A stretch of DNA of 20,612 bases from an uncultured Christensenella sp. (GTDB lineage: Bacteria > Bacillota > Clostridia > Christensenellales > Pumilibacteraceae). Under the pieces are notes generated by a model. The model searched no databases. It was not told the origin of the DNA and worked only from the letters and a program-made list of their open reading frames with translations. This document shows positions 13,307 to 20,612 of the stretch, piece after piece. Made by a program: the position numbers and the translations under genes. The first letter of the stretch is position 1. Each line of letters starts with the position of its first letter. The stretch lies in contig CAJUGC010000017.1 in NCBI GenBank assembly GCA_910585955.1, positions 1 through 20,612 of the forward strand. The letters run 5' to 3'.

Positions 13307-14674
13307 TCAAAATACGGCGCTTGTGACGATCGAAATATCCGCAACGCGCGTTCCGACAGCCGTGCACTCTATTTGCAGACCTATCTTTTTGCCGCGCACG
13401 CCGACTTTGACGTCCTGTACGCCTTCTTTCTTGCGCACATGAACCTCGCGGCTTTTCCCGTCGTAATAAACGGTTAGCGTGAGATCCGTCGCCGTCTCCA
13501 AACTTATCTTTTCGACCTTTTTAGAGCTGTCGGGAGACGAAAGCGAACCGAAAGGCACGCGCCAAATCTTTTTCGTCGCCGCGCCGAACGCACTGCCGCA
13601 CGGGGTTATGCGCACGACTCTTCCGTCCGAAATCGCGGCAAGATCTACGCCGCACGCAAACGCGTCTATCTTGAAACCGCTCGAAAGCTCCGCCTCTCGA
13701 GTGGCGAGATCGTATACCAAAAGACTGTCGTTTTCCTCTCCGCTTACGCCGTAAGCCAGAAAATATTTGCCCTCGAAATAGGTCGCTTTCGCGCCGTTCT
13801 TGAAATCCGTGAGCGTGCCGAGCGAAGGTTTGAGCCTTACGGTTTCAAGCCCGTCGAAAGCATACAGCCCGTCGGAAGCGAGAAATATTACTTTGTCGCC
13901 GCAAACGGCGACCGTATCCGCGTAGATCCTGCCTGACGACACATAGAGATTGGACACCGAAAATTCGGTCTGATCGGCGTAAGCTATCATTCGCGATATG
14001 CCGTAGTCGCGGAATATGTAGACGTAATTCAAAAAGCTCAAAACTCGGTTGCACCTGCCGTAGCCGTCCGCAAGCCGAATAAAACCGCCGCTTTCGAGTC
14101 CTTCCGCCCAATTGGTGGGATCGAGATCGTCCGAAAAGCGCACGCAGTCGCTCTCGTTCGCGCTCGTCACAAAAAGACGCTCGTAGTGAAGCGTCATGCT
14201 CGTTATCCTCGGAGACGGCTCTATCTTTCGCAAGCTCTCCCCGTCGAACACCGCCATTCCGTCGGTCGGCGAACAGATGAGACAAACGTCTTCGCCGTAA
14301 AGTCTGTAGTCTATCGCCACCGGCGCGGACGTGAACACTGCGCCTTCCACAGCCCTGTCCTCGCCGTTTTCCGATATGTGCACGACTCCGCCGTCGTCGC
14401 AGTACATCGGTATCGATTTGCGCACGCCGCCCGAAAAAGCCGAGTATTCCCAAACAGCCGCGACGTTTTCTTTCTCCGCGTAACCGACGTGACGTTCTAT
14501 GCCCCAGCCGTCCGTAAGCACGCCTTTCGAAACGCGAAAGTTCGTATATTTCGCCGCGCTCGTAAAAGGCACGGCCGCCTCGTCCTTTACGGCGTCAAGC
14601 CCCGAAGCAAAACGGTTTACGAGTCGCCTCGCCTTTGCTCTGCGAGCGACTTTAAGATACCTGTTCCCTCTCAA
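13307..14674 (-). CDS. Beta-propeller tail nozzle protein, P22 gp10-like
   Basis: A 455-residue protein with repeated beta-propeller motifs. Residues 180-191 read FSDDLDPTNWAE, 216-229 NYVYIFRDYGISRM and 259-275 GDKVIFLASDGLYAFDG. These resemble the propeller nozzle proteins of short-tailed phages (P22 gp10, about 470 residues; T7 gp12), which close the tail below the adaptor. The C-terminal 80 residues form a separate beta domain. It directly follows the gp4-like adaptor gene, the P22 order. I chose TTG 14674, which has GGAGG 8 bases upstream and overlaps the previous stop as TTGA; GTG 14683 is an alternative but abuts that site. No family search was run, so the assignment rests on fold signature, length and order. 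Confidence 0.7.
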   Translation of the reverse strand: MRGNRYLKVARRAKARRLVNRFASGLDAVKDEAAVPFTSAAKYTNFRVSKGVLTDGWGIERHVGYAEKENVAAVWEYSAFSGGVRKSIPMYCDDGGVVHISENGEDRAVEGAVFTSAPVAIDYRLYGEDVCLICSPTDGMAVFDGESLRKIEPSPRITSMTLHYERLFVTSANESDCVRFSDDLDPTNWAEGLESGGFIRLADGYGRCNRVLSFLNYVYIFRDYGISRMIAYADQTEFSVSNLYVSSGRIYADTVAVCGDKVIFLASDGLYAFDGLETVRLKPSLGTLTDFKNGAKATYFEGKYFLAYGVSGEENDSLLVYDLATREAELSSGFKIDAFACGVDLAAISDGRVVRITPCGSAFGAATKKIWRVPFGSLSSPDSSKKVEKISLETATDLTLTVYYDGKSREVHVRKKEGVQDVKVGVRGKKIGLQIECTAVGTRVADISIVTSAVF

Positions 14675-15210
14675 AGCCGCCACCTCCGCGCGCCTATCCG
14701 TCTTTTCGGCGCGCGCAAGATCGCGGAGTCCGACAGCGCGTCCCTATAGCGCTTGTCCCACATCGCCGCGTCGTCTTCGAGTCCTTCGATAAGACAGAAT
14801 TCCGTCGCCGTACCGAAAGCGAGTATTCTCATAGGCACGCCCTCGCCCTGCCATTCGGTTTCCCCTCCCGCTTCGGGCACGAGAGGCTCGAACGCATAGG
14901 TCACGCAGGCTTCTTCTTTTTCGCAGTCGAATTCTATCCCGTCGAACAAGCGTCTGAACGGCACGCTTCTTCCCCGTACGAGCACGGACTTTACGGCTAT
15001 GGGCGTTCTCTCGAAATCCGCATATTTTATATGCCCGTTCGTCGAAACGAATCTTTCCGTCTTGACAAGCGGATAGTAGCTTTCGGCAAGCTCGCCTACG
15101 ACGTGTTTAAGTCCCGTAAGCAATTTCTCCTTGCGCTCCTCATCCAAGGTCTCGCCTTCCCTCATGCCGAGCAGTTTCGCCGTCTCTGTCAAAATATCGT
15201 CTATAAACAT
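14671..15210 (-). CDS. Head-tail adaptor, P22 gp4-like
   Basis: A 179-residue protein placed between the capsid region and the propeller nozzle, where short-tailed phages encode the ring that joins portal and tail (P22 gp4 is 166 residues). The N-terminus (MFIDDILTETAKLLGM to about 45) is helical. A beta domain covers about 50-130, with a helical C-terminal region and a basic end (APKRRIGARRWRL). The helix-beta-helix layout and size fit adaptor proteins, though I see no diagnostic residue. The ATG has AGGAGAG upstream and begins 9 bp after the preceding stop. The stop overlaps the start of the nozzle gene. Confidence 0.6.
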   Translation of the reverse strand: MFIDDILTETAKLLGMREGETLDEERKEKLLTGLKHVVGELAESYYPLVKTERFVSTNGHIKYADFERTPIAVKSVLVRGRSVPFRRLFDGIEFDCEKEEACVTYAFEPLVPEAGGETEWQGEGVPMRILAFGTATEFCLIEGLEDDAAMWDKRYRDALSDSAILRAPKRRIGARRWRL

Positions 15211-15219
15211 TTTTCTCTC

Positions 15220-15669
15220 CTATATCTTCAAAGCGCTCTCTGCTTTTTTCACGGCTCGCGTCGTCTCCTCTTTGGCGAGCCGTTCGTTTTCGCGGCGCAG
15301 TTCTTCGAGAAGCTCTTTTTTCCTTTCGCTTCGCGTGCGCCGAACGTACTCCACGTCGCGGCAGTCGAGCCGTTTTCTCGGAAGAACGAGGGCGAGAGTA
15401 TTTCCTCTCTGTTTTAAACTGTGCACCTCGAGCCTGCCGCTTTTCCGCTCGCGCAACACAAAGTAGCTGTCGTCTATCGCTCTTATTCGATCCGCTATGC
15501 CGAAAAGGTCGCCCTCTATGCGCTCGTACTTCATTTCGTCCATTTCTGCGTTTTCTCCTTTTATAATCCGATACGCGACATCGCTGCCCCGAAAACATTT
15601 GAAAATACACGCGCCGCGAGGTAACGAATGTACTTTCATAAGCCCGCCCCTATCCCGCGGCAAAACCAC
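15220..15669 (-). CDS. Hypothetical phage protein between capsid and adaptor genes
   Basis: About 149 residues, family not recognised. The N-terminal two thirds are beta-rich (MKVHSLPRGACIFKCF, then YFVLRERKSGRLEVHSL). The C-terminal 45 residues are a charged helix (RSERKKELLEELRRENERLA) that could be a coiled coil. The start is uncertain. GTG 15669 has GGAGGG 5 bases upstream and is used here. TTG 15693 overlaps the capsid stop as TTGA but lacks a clear ribosome binding site, and ATG 15639 has only a G-rich run. Position suggests a head-completion or virion protein. Confidence 0.6.
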   Translation of the reverse strand: MVLPRDRGGLMKVHSLPRGACIFKCFRGSDVAYRIIKGENAEMDEMKYERIEGDLFGIADRIRAIDDSYFVLRERKSGRLEVHSLKQRGNTLALVLPRKRLDCRDVEYVRRTRSERKKELLEELRRENERLAKEETTRAVKKAESALKI

Positions 15670-15689
15670 GCCGCCCTCCGTTTCGTTTA

Positions 15690-16853
15690 TCAATTGCCCG
15701 CGCGTCTTATTCCCGTGAGCTTCGCCTGTCCGTTCGGCTTATCGCATACGAGGTCGCAGTATTTTACGAGCGTCGCCGTGTACGTCGGTTTTCCGAGCGT
15801 CTGACGCAAGATCCTGCCGTTTTCGCTCTCGAGATAGCGCCAATCGCAAAGACGGTGGAGCTTAAACGCTTCCGTATCGAGCAGGTACATCGCGCCGTCC
15901 TCGACAAAGCGGTCGTAAACGAGCGGAATACCGTTGTAAGAAAGAGTCTTAAAACCGCCATTGAGTTCCATTACGTCGATATTGCGCTTGTACTGCGCCA
16001 TATATTCCTGATATGCGTACTTTGCCGTCGCCGAGCAGGCAATGAAATCGACGTTCGAGCCGGCAGTCATTTCGAGACGGTCGATAGCCTCTTGTATGTC
16101 TATCTCGTCTATAAGACCGCCGACGTCTTTCGTATACGGTTTTAAAAACGGATAATCGCTTCTTTTAAGCCCGTAGATATCCCTGTCCGAAAATATCGCG
16201 CCGAGTCCCGTGATCTCCCTGTCTTTACTGCCCTGAACGTACATGACGCTCTTGTCCGCGACAGCCGCCGACGGAGCTTTTACGAAGTTCACCGTCTTTG
16301 CCGAGCGGTCTACGGACGAAATGCGCAATCCGCCCTCCGTTAGCGTTCCCGCCGAAGAATACACGTCTACGACCAGCCCTTCTATGAGATTATTTGTCGA
16401 ACTTACGGGATAGCCGCCCGCCGCCGACGCGCCTATCTCGCAAAGTTTGCCGCTTCCGTCTCCGTATAACATTCTGCCCATGTTGAACTTTGACGCGGAA
16501 AGCAATCCCTCAAGCTCGGCGTTAAGAAGGTCGGTAAAAGCTCCGCGTCCGTCTGCCGACGCGCGAATGGCTTTATCCGAGATCTCTATCTGTCCGTAGA
16601 GGTTTTTGAGCGCAGTCACGAATTGCACATAATTGTTGGAATGTGCGGCGGGAAGCGCTCCGTCCTCGTCGCCCGCGCCCACGCCGCCGTTTATGCCCCA
16701 GCTCGCCGCCTTGCGTATCTCCTTGCCCCAAACGTCCGAACTCGTCTGCTCTATCTTGGAAAGCAGAGGATTTATCTTTGTGTTAAGAAGTTCCGTCACT
16801 GCGCCGAGATATACCGATTTCAATGCGTTTTCCGCATTTTGAAGTGTTACCAT
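15690..16853 (-). CDS. Major capsid protein, HK97-fold type
   Basis: A 387-residue protein that would build the head shell. The N-terminal helix (MVTLQNAENALKSVYLGAVT) is followed by a helical section through about 125, and then a beta-rich region with a domain-like stretch at 205-240 (DREITGLGAIFSDRDIYGLK). The segment IQEAIDRLEMTAGSNVDFIA around 250 and the following YAYQEYMAQYK resemble the peripheral domain of HK97-type coat proteins. No clear cleavage site for a pro-domain is visible. The ATG has AGGAG 9 bases upstream. It follows the scaffold-sized gene by 57 bp and precedes the head-completion genes, the usual place. Confidence 0.82.
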   Translation of the reverse strand: MVTLQNAENALKSVYLGAVTELLNTKINPLLSKIEQTSSDVWGKEIRKAASWGINGGVGAGDEDGALPAAHSNNYVQFVTALKNLYGQIEISDKAIRASADGRGAFTDLLNAELEGLLSASKFNMGRMLYGDGSGKLCEIGASAAGGYPVSSTNNLIEGLVVDVYSSAGTLTEGGLRISSVDRSAKTVNFVKAPSAAVADKSVMYVQGSKDREITGLGAIFSDRDIYGLKRSDYPFLKPYTKDVGGLIDEIDIQEAIDRLEMTAGSNVDFIACSATAKYAYQEYMAQYKRNIDVMELNGGFKTLSYNGIPLVYDRFVEDGAMYLLDTEAFKLHRLCDWRYLESENGRILRQTLGKPTYTATLVKYCDLVCDKPNGQAKLTGIRRAGN

Positions 16854-16910
16854 TACTGTTTTCTCCTCATAAATTTATTTTCGTTTCCCCTTCCGCCCGC
16901 CCTTTTTGTT

Positions 16911-17216
16911 TTATAATCCGCCGAGATAACTCTCGCACAGCTTTCTTGCTTCTTCCAAAGTCTTTGCCTTAGGGCGAGGCGCAAGAGTCGCCGCCCCCTT
17001 TGCCATTACGGGCGGCGTACGCGTAAAGCCGCGCAGATATTCGTCGATCGCCGCGCGCTTTACCTTTTCGCTTTTAAGGACGTAGCCTGCGACAAAATCG
17101 TCGTCGTCGAGAAGCGCCGCGCACAGCTCGACAAGCTCTTTACCGCTCGGAAGCCGCAAAGCGTTTGGATCCGCTCGGCTCTCGGGCATATCATTCGTCT
17201 TTGTTTGCAGCGGCAT
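16911..17216 (-). CDS. Small phage protein, possible scaffold
   Basis: A 101-residue, mostly helical and charged protein located between portal and major capsid genes, where scaffolding proteins usually lie. Features include an acidic LLDDDDFVAGYVLK stretch, a Pro- and Ala-rich linker near 66-85, and a final helix (TLEEARKLCESYLGGL). It is far shorter than P22 gp8 (about 300), so the scaffold role is inferred from position only. The ATG has AGGAGG 9 bases upstream, inside the end of the portal gene, which it overlaps by 26 bp. Translation is probably coupled to portal. Confidence 0.6.
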   Translation of the reverse strand: MPLQTKTNDMPESRADPNALRLPSGKELVELCAALLDDDDFVAGYVLKSEKVKRAAIDEYLRGFTRTPPVMAKGAATLAPRPKAKTLEEARKLCESYLGGL

Positions 17217-19083
17217 AATTTTCCACCTCCTTTTGCGTCATAAGCTCTTTATGGCGGCGAATATGCTCGGTAAGCGCCGTCCTTGCCGCAACACCTCGCT
17301 TGCAATCGAAATTCGAGTCGGTAAGCGCAAAGCTCGTATGGCGGGCGATGTGAAGTTCGTGATCGTCGAGTACGCTCGGTTCTATCTCGCCGCCTGCTTT
17401 TACGATCGCATTTTCTTTTTCGGCGCGGCGAACGTGCACTTTTCGCGAATCGCTCTTCGACTCCCAACCGCCGTATCCGAGTGTATCAAGCACTTTATAG
17501 CGCGTATCCTCGTCGAGCCTTCCGTCCTCGCCGTATAACAGTCCTCGGCTTAAAAGCTCGAAAATCGTATTCTGTCGCATGGCGAGCGACTCGCTTAATT
17601 CGTTCTCCGTATCGAAAACAACGTCGTCGCAACTCATGTCGCTCGAAGTAAAGGACATGAGTTCCACCTCTCCGTTTTCGCCCACGAATCTTACGAGACG
17701 CGGACGGGAAGCAAACTGCCTATACAGGCGCAGGATCTTTCGCGCAATGTCTCTTGCTGCCTTTCTCACGAGTTCGGCGCTTACGGAAAGCCGCGTATCG
17801 TCCTGTTCGATAAGCAGCTGAAGCGCGACGCCGCTCGTCGCGCCCGACGGTATGCTCGACGAGCGCATGATCTCCGAAACGCCCGAGACCGAAATAAACT
17901 CGCCGAGCAGACGCTCCTCCTCGATCGCGAAATCGTTTGGCACGTCGCCGCAATTCATAAGTCTCGGCGGCTGACTGCCCTGACGATAGACGATTATCTT
18001 GCCCGGGCTTAGACCCTCGTCCGCAAGATTGTCTATATCCACGGATCCGTCCTCCACCGTCAGAACGCCCATGGCGATTCGGTTCAGAAACTCGTGCTTG
18101 CGGTTTTTTACGGCATTGTACGCGCGCTGGATCGGTATCGTACGCTCGACCATAGAAGTTCCGAAAAAACAGCCCGCACGCCGCATACAGTCCTGTTTTA
18201 CGAATGGAAGCGCGCGCGAACCTCCCTCGCCGTTTTCGTAAGGCAGTTCTCCGAAATACAAAAGCTTGCCGTGAGCCACCGCCGTGTGAGTTCCGTGCGG
18301 ATACTCCGCAGTCGGCATATCGAATCTTTCTATTACGAGCGCGCAGTCGTTTCTCTCTCCGCGCGCCGACGCAAATGCCGAGCCGCTCGAGAACAGTCCT
18401 CCCACGCCGCCTACGAGCGCGGGTTCGACTACGTCGAGCCCGGCTTCGCTTTCGACTTTAACGCCGTATACGCGCTCTATTTCTCCGACGGGAACGGCGC
18501 GGGCGTGAATGACGCTCGAACAGTCGTTTACGTCCATGCGGGTCAAATCGTCAGGATATATCTCATACGGAGGGCACACCTCGATCTTCACGTCGCCTTC
18601 GTGTACGAGTCTGGAATCTATGCTTCCGACGACGGCGCCGCCGTCGTCGTCCCAAGTGACTTTATAAAAAACGCTTCCCGTGATTTCCGACCACATAGTC
18701 CCGTCCGAAAGTATGCTGTCGAAGTCGTGCGCCTCTTGGGCGGACTTCAAAATCTTGCTCGCCGCCTGCGCCGTCTTTATATCCGCGTCGTCCCCGGACG
18801 CGGGTCGAACGCTCATGACGGGACGCACTCTGCCGAGCTTGGCAAGGCGCGTGTCAACCACGGAAGCGATGTGATTGAACACCTCGCGCTCCTGCCAAAA
18901 GTAGTCCTTTTCGTCCTCCGTCACTTCGGCGGACGGCCCGACAGAACAAAACTGATTGCCGAGTACGAAATTCTCGTTTAGCCGCCACTGCGCTTCGAAA
19001 CGCCGACGAGCCGCGCGCCGTCTTTCGTAATCGGCGACCACGTCGGCGACGATCTCTTCGCTTGCGATGTTGTCTTTCTTCAC
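17191..19083 (-). CDS. Portal protein, P22 type
   Basis: A 630-residue portal, forming the dodecameric channel through which DNA is packaged and ejected. The N-terminus is helical. Residues 66-85 (REVFNHIASVVDTRLAKLGR), followed by RPVMSVRP, match the opening of P22-type portals. The core contains the PPYEIYPDDLTR and RAYNAVKNRKHEFLNRIAMG segments, the latter near 350 as in the wing-stem region. The GTG at 19083 has GGAG 6 bases upstream. The frame stays open to 19269, but that extension runs through the small Cys protein gene and is rejected. It begins 11 bp after that gene and overlaps the next by 26 bp. P22 gp1 is 725 residues, so this is a moderately short member. Confidence 0.88.
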   Translation of the reverse strand: MKKDNIASEEIVADVVADYERRRAARRRFEAQWRLNENFVLGNQFCSVGPSAEVTEDEKDYFWQEREVFNHIASVVDTRLAKLGRVRPVMSVRPASGDDADIKTAQAASKILKSAQEAHDFDSILSDGTMWSEITGSVFYKVTWDDDGGAVVGSIDSRLVHEGDVKIEVCPPYEIYPDDLTRMDVNDCSSVIHARAVPVGEIERVYGVKVESEAGLDVVEPALVGGVGGLFSSGSAFASARGERNDCALVIERFDMPTAEYPHGTHTAVAHGKLLYFGELPYENGEGGSRALPFVKQDCMRRAGCFFGTSMVERTIPIQRAYNAVKNRKHEFLNRIAMGVLTVEDGSVDIDNLADEGLSPGKIIVYRQGSQPPRLMNCGDVPNDFAIEEERLLGEFISVSGVSEIMRSSSIPSGATSGVALQLLIEQDDTRLSVSAELVRKAARDIARKILRLYRQFASRPRLVRFVGENGEVELMSFTSSDMSCDDVVFDTENELSESLAMRQNTIFELLSRGLLYGEDGRLDEDTRYKVLDTLGYGGWESKSDSRKVHVRRAEKENAIVKAGGEIEPSVLDDHELHIARHTSFALTDSNFDCKRGVAARTALTEHIRRHKELMTQKEVENYAAANKDE

Positions 19084-19094
19084 TTTTCTCTCCC

Positions 19095-19301
19095 TTACTT
19101 TCCGACTTTTTTCTTTGCCGTCTCCACGCTTTTCGGCACTATCTGCGTGCCGATAAGCGCATACAGTTCCTTTAAGCATTCGTCGCAAACGTGAAGGCGA
19201 CTGCCTATACCGACGCGATTGAATTTGATCGTATGCGTCGCGCGGTTCGGGCACGCCCCCATTTCGCATTTTATTTTGTAATTCGCTTTGAGCAGTTCCA
19301 C
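19095..19301 (-). CDS. Small Cys4 zinc-binding-like phage protein
   Basis: A 68-residue protein with four cysteines as C-x4-C (Cys12, Cys17) and C-x2-C (Cys39, Cys42), separated by a beta-rich stretch. This layout suggests a zinc ribbon. The GTG at 19301 has AGGAGG 7 bases upstream. It lies between the terminase-associated small gene and portal. The function is unknown; a packaging or assembly cofactor role would be a guess. Confidence 0.65.
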   Translation of the reverse strand: MELLKANYKIKCEMGACPNRATHTIKFNRVGIGSRLHVCDECLKELYALIGTQIVPKSVETAKKKVGK

Positions 19302-19344
19302 TTTATTTCCTCCTTGCTTTTGTTTCTGTTTTGACGACGGCGGT

Positions 19345-19632
19345 TCATTCTCCGATCACGTCCCCGAGACGAGCGGCAAGCTCGCGGCACAGAGCGGCAA
19401 GCTTTTCGTCCGAATAGGCGGAATAACCGTCCGATTTTTGGCCGTCAAGCTCAAATAGAAGCCGCGCCGCCGCCACGTCGCCCGGCACATCCTTTTCGGT
19501 CTCCCTGCGCTTTATAAAGACCTCTTCGCCGCCGTCGCCCGCTCCGTACTCCTCGACGCATTCGCGAGCCGTGTATCCGCTTGCCCGCTTTAAAAGAGCT
19601 TTCATCACGCACTCCCGCTCCTTATCCGTCAT
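19345..19632 (-). CDS. Small protein next to terminase, unknown
   Basis: A 95-residue, charged, mainly helical protein beginning MTDKERECVMKALLKRASGY. The segment ETEKDVPGDVAAARLLFEL resembles the motif with which many small terminase subunits end (VPPDVAA followed by a hydrophobic helix). It could be a divergent terminase-associated protein, although a small subunit normally precedes the large one. The ATG overlaps the terminase stop as ATGA, with GAGG 6 bases upstream, so translation is likely coupled. Confidence 0.55.
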   Translation of the reverse strand: MTDKERECVMKALLKRASGYTARECVEEYGAGDGGEEVFIKRRETEKDVPGDVAAARLLFELDGQKSDGYSAYSDEKLAALCRELAARLGDVIGE

Positions 19633-20612
19633 ATACGTCCTCGCTTTTTCATAAGTCTCTCCTTAAACAGAAGTTGCTCGCTTTTCTTTTCCGGCAAAGG
19701 TTTATTCGGCTCGGGAAGCGTCATCAGATAGTATCGAAGCTCGTCCAGACAATGGTCGTCCTTTTTCACGGGCGCATCGCCGTCGCCCCAGCGATAGGTT
19801 TTCAACTCGCGTATGAGATTTACGCAGGTCTTGAATATGTAGAGTTTCGGCGAGCCGTTCTCGCCCTTTAAATACTGCTTTACGCGGGCAATCCCCGCAA
19901 ACAGATTTTTGTCTACTTTTGGGTTCACCGCTATGCCCAGCTCGAAAAAGAGCCGCGTCACGCTCGCGCTCGAGGCAAGCGTTTGCTGATTCGCCGCACT
20001 GTCTATGAGCGCCTCCACCCTATCGAATCCGTCGCGCTTCCAACAAAGAGCGTCGGAAATCTCCTTTATTTTCGCCGCGTGAAAGTCGACGCTCTTGCCC
20101 GCCTCGTAGTGTTCGGCGACGACGAACACCACTCCGTCGCCGTCGACCGCATACCAATGGCAGGAGGTCGGATTGTTGAGTCCGGGGTCTATCGAAAGCC
20201 TGTCCTGCCACAACGCGGGAACCTCGAAAGGCTCTATTACATGAACGCTCTCGTCGAACTCCGGATATACAAGCCCGCTCTTTGCCGCGAACTTTCCGTA
20301 GCGGCGGGACTCGAGCGTAAGCGAATCCATACAGGCGCTTGCCCGCTCTATTTCCTCATTGTCGAGATAGGGATTGTCCGCCCACTCCATGGTCTCGTGC
20401 CAGATCTCGGGGTCGCGCGCCGAATTCATATATATCCTGTCGTAGACGAAGGTCATGCCTTTTAAGGGCGTCATGGTGCCGAACACGTCCCCTTTTCTGT
20501 CTATGACGCGCATACAGCACTCGTCGTAAACGTCCTCTGGCGGCTCTTCGTCGAACCATACGAAGTCGAGCGACGCGCCCTGAAACTTCTCCCTGCCCAT
20601 TTCGCAGCTTTT
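19629..20612 (-). CDS. Phage terminase large subunit (C-terminal part, 5' end outside the window)
   Basis: The DNA-packaging motor and nuclease. The visible 327 residues run to the stop. The first bases in the window continue the frame, so the start and Walker A motif lie beyond 20612. Walker B reads FVWFDEEPP (visible residues 17-25), with the catalytic Glu of the DEE triplet. A coupling motif follows as GTMTPLKG (about 45-52). The RNase H-like nuclease shows its acidic residues in SIDPGLNNP (Asp142), LIDSAAN (Asp204) and KKDDHCLDELRYY (Asp285-286 and Asp290). All three nuclease positions appear intact, so the packaging enzyme seems functional. It is upstream of all other phage genes here. 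Confidence 0.93.
   Translation of the reverse strand, partial: KSCEMGREKFQGASLDFVWFDEEPPEDVYDECCMRVIDRKGDVFGTMTPLKGMTFVYDRIYMNSARDPEIWHETMEWADNPYLDNEEIERASACMDSLTLESRRYGKFAAKSGLVYPEFDESVHVIEPFEVPALWQDRLSIDPGLNNPTSCHWYAVDGDGVVFVVAEHYEAGKSVDFHAAKIKEISDALCWKRDGFDRVEALIDSAANQQTLASSASVTRLFFELGIAVNPKVDKNLFAGIARVKQYLKGENGSPKLYIFKTCVNLIRELKTYRWGDGDAPVKKDDHCLDELRYYLMTLPEPNKPLPEKKSEQLLFKERLMKKRGRI

Larger units (their letters stand above)
8797..20612 (-). mobile_element. Prophage late-gene module, P22/podovirus-like (extends beyond the window)
   Basis: A single-strand, tightly packed block runs from the terminase large subunit through portal, capsid, adaptor and nozzle to a holin and terminator. The order terminase, portal, scaffold-like, coat, gp4-like, gp10-like follows the P22 morphogenetic block. 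Several genes overlap by a few bases. Sampled 60-bp lines suggest higher GC here (about 60 percent) than in the surface gene (about 40 percent). No integrase, repressor, replication or endolysin gene, and no attachment site, can be seen in this window. Confidence 0.85.

Noticed and set aside
18094..18981. A 295-residue plus-strand ORF opposite portal
   Set aside because: It is antisense to the well-supported portal gene and has no recognisable motifs.
19084..19269. N-terminal extension of the portal
   Set aside because: The extension overlaps the small Cys4 gene almost entirely, and GTG 19083 has a proper ribosome binding site.
8887..20612. A gene transfer agent or contractile tail-derived particle instead of a phage
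   Set aside because: There are no sheath, tube, tape-measure or baseplate genes, and the terminase nuclease residues look intact; a short-tailed prophage explains the gene order better.

Overview
The window looks like chromosomal DNA of an uncultured gut-type Clostridia (Firmicutes). I infer this from strong AGGAGG-type ribosome binding sites, a glmU-prs operon, and surface proteins built from BspA-type leucine-rich repeats, InlB/Listeria-Bacteroides repeats and GLUG repeats. A Christensenellales-like host is a guess; nothing in the window is decisive. Every protein gene I accept is on the minus strand, so the region reads from high to low coordinates.

Layout in genome order. (1) Positions 1-576 carry no credible gene. 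They hold a tandem 46-bp palindromic repeat (1-92, with a third altered unit to about 150) and two copies of a composite repeat (170-374 and 399-545). The second copy folds into a long hairpin just past the end of prs. (2) Positions 577-2670 are the glmU-prs operon. It supplies PRPP and, at least, the acetyltransferase half of UDP-GlcNAc synthesis. The GlmU is unusual: the uridyltransferase domain is internally reduced while the acetyltransferase domain keeps its catalytic residues. Its promoter lies so close to the ATG that the mRNA should be almost leaderless. (3) Positions 2807-8709 are a two-gene surface cassette with its own promoter and terminator. It encodes a lipoprotein with six InlB-like repeats and a C-terminal HEFVH metalloprotease-like domain, then a secreted protein of leucine-rich, InlB and GLUG repeats.

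(4) Positions 8797-20612 are the late module of a prophage with P22/podovirus-like architecture. In transcription order it has the terminase large subunit (5' end outside the window), a small protein, a small Cys4 protein, a P22-type portal, a scaffold-sized protein, an HK97-fold major capsid protein, an unknown, a gp4-like adaptor and a gp10-like beta-propeller nozzle. These are followed by two large beta-rich unknowns, two small proteins, a coiled-coil protein interrupted by an in-frame TAA, and a holin. A terminator at 8799-8844 ends the unit. No tape measure, tail tube, sheath or baseplate gene is visible, which fits a short-tailed particle. No endolysin, integrase or lysogeny gene lies in the window; these could lie beyond 20612.

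I do not see a clearly new defence or mobile system. The points most worth following are the gutted GlmU with a near-leaderless promoter, the in-frame stop in the coiled-coil virion protein, the run of three beta-propeller-like late proteins, the lipoprotein protease cassette beside the prophage, and the composite hairpin repeat after prs.
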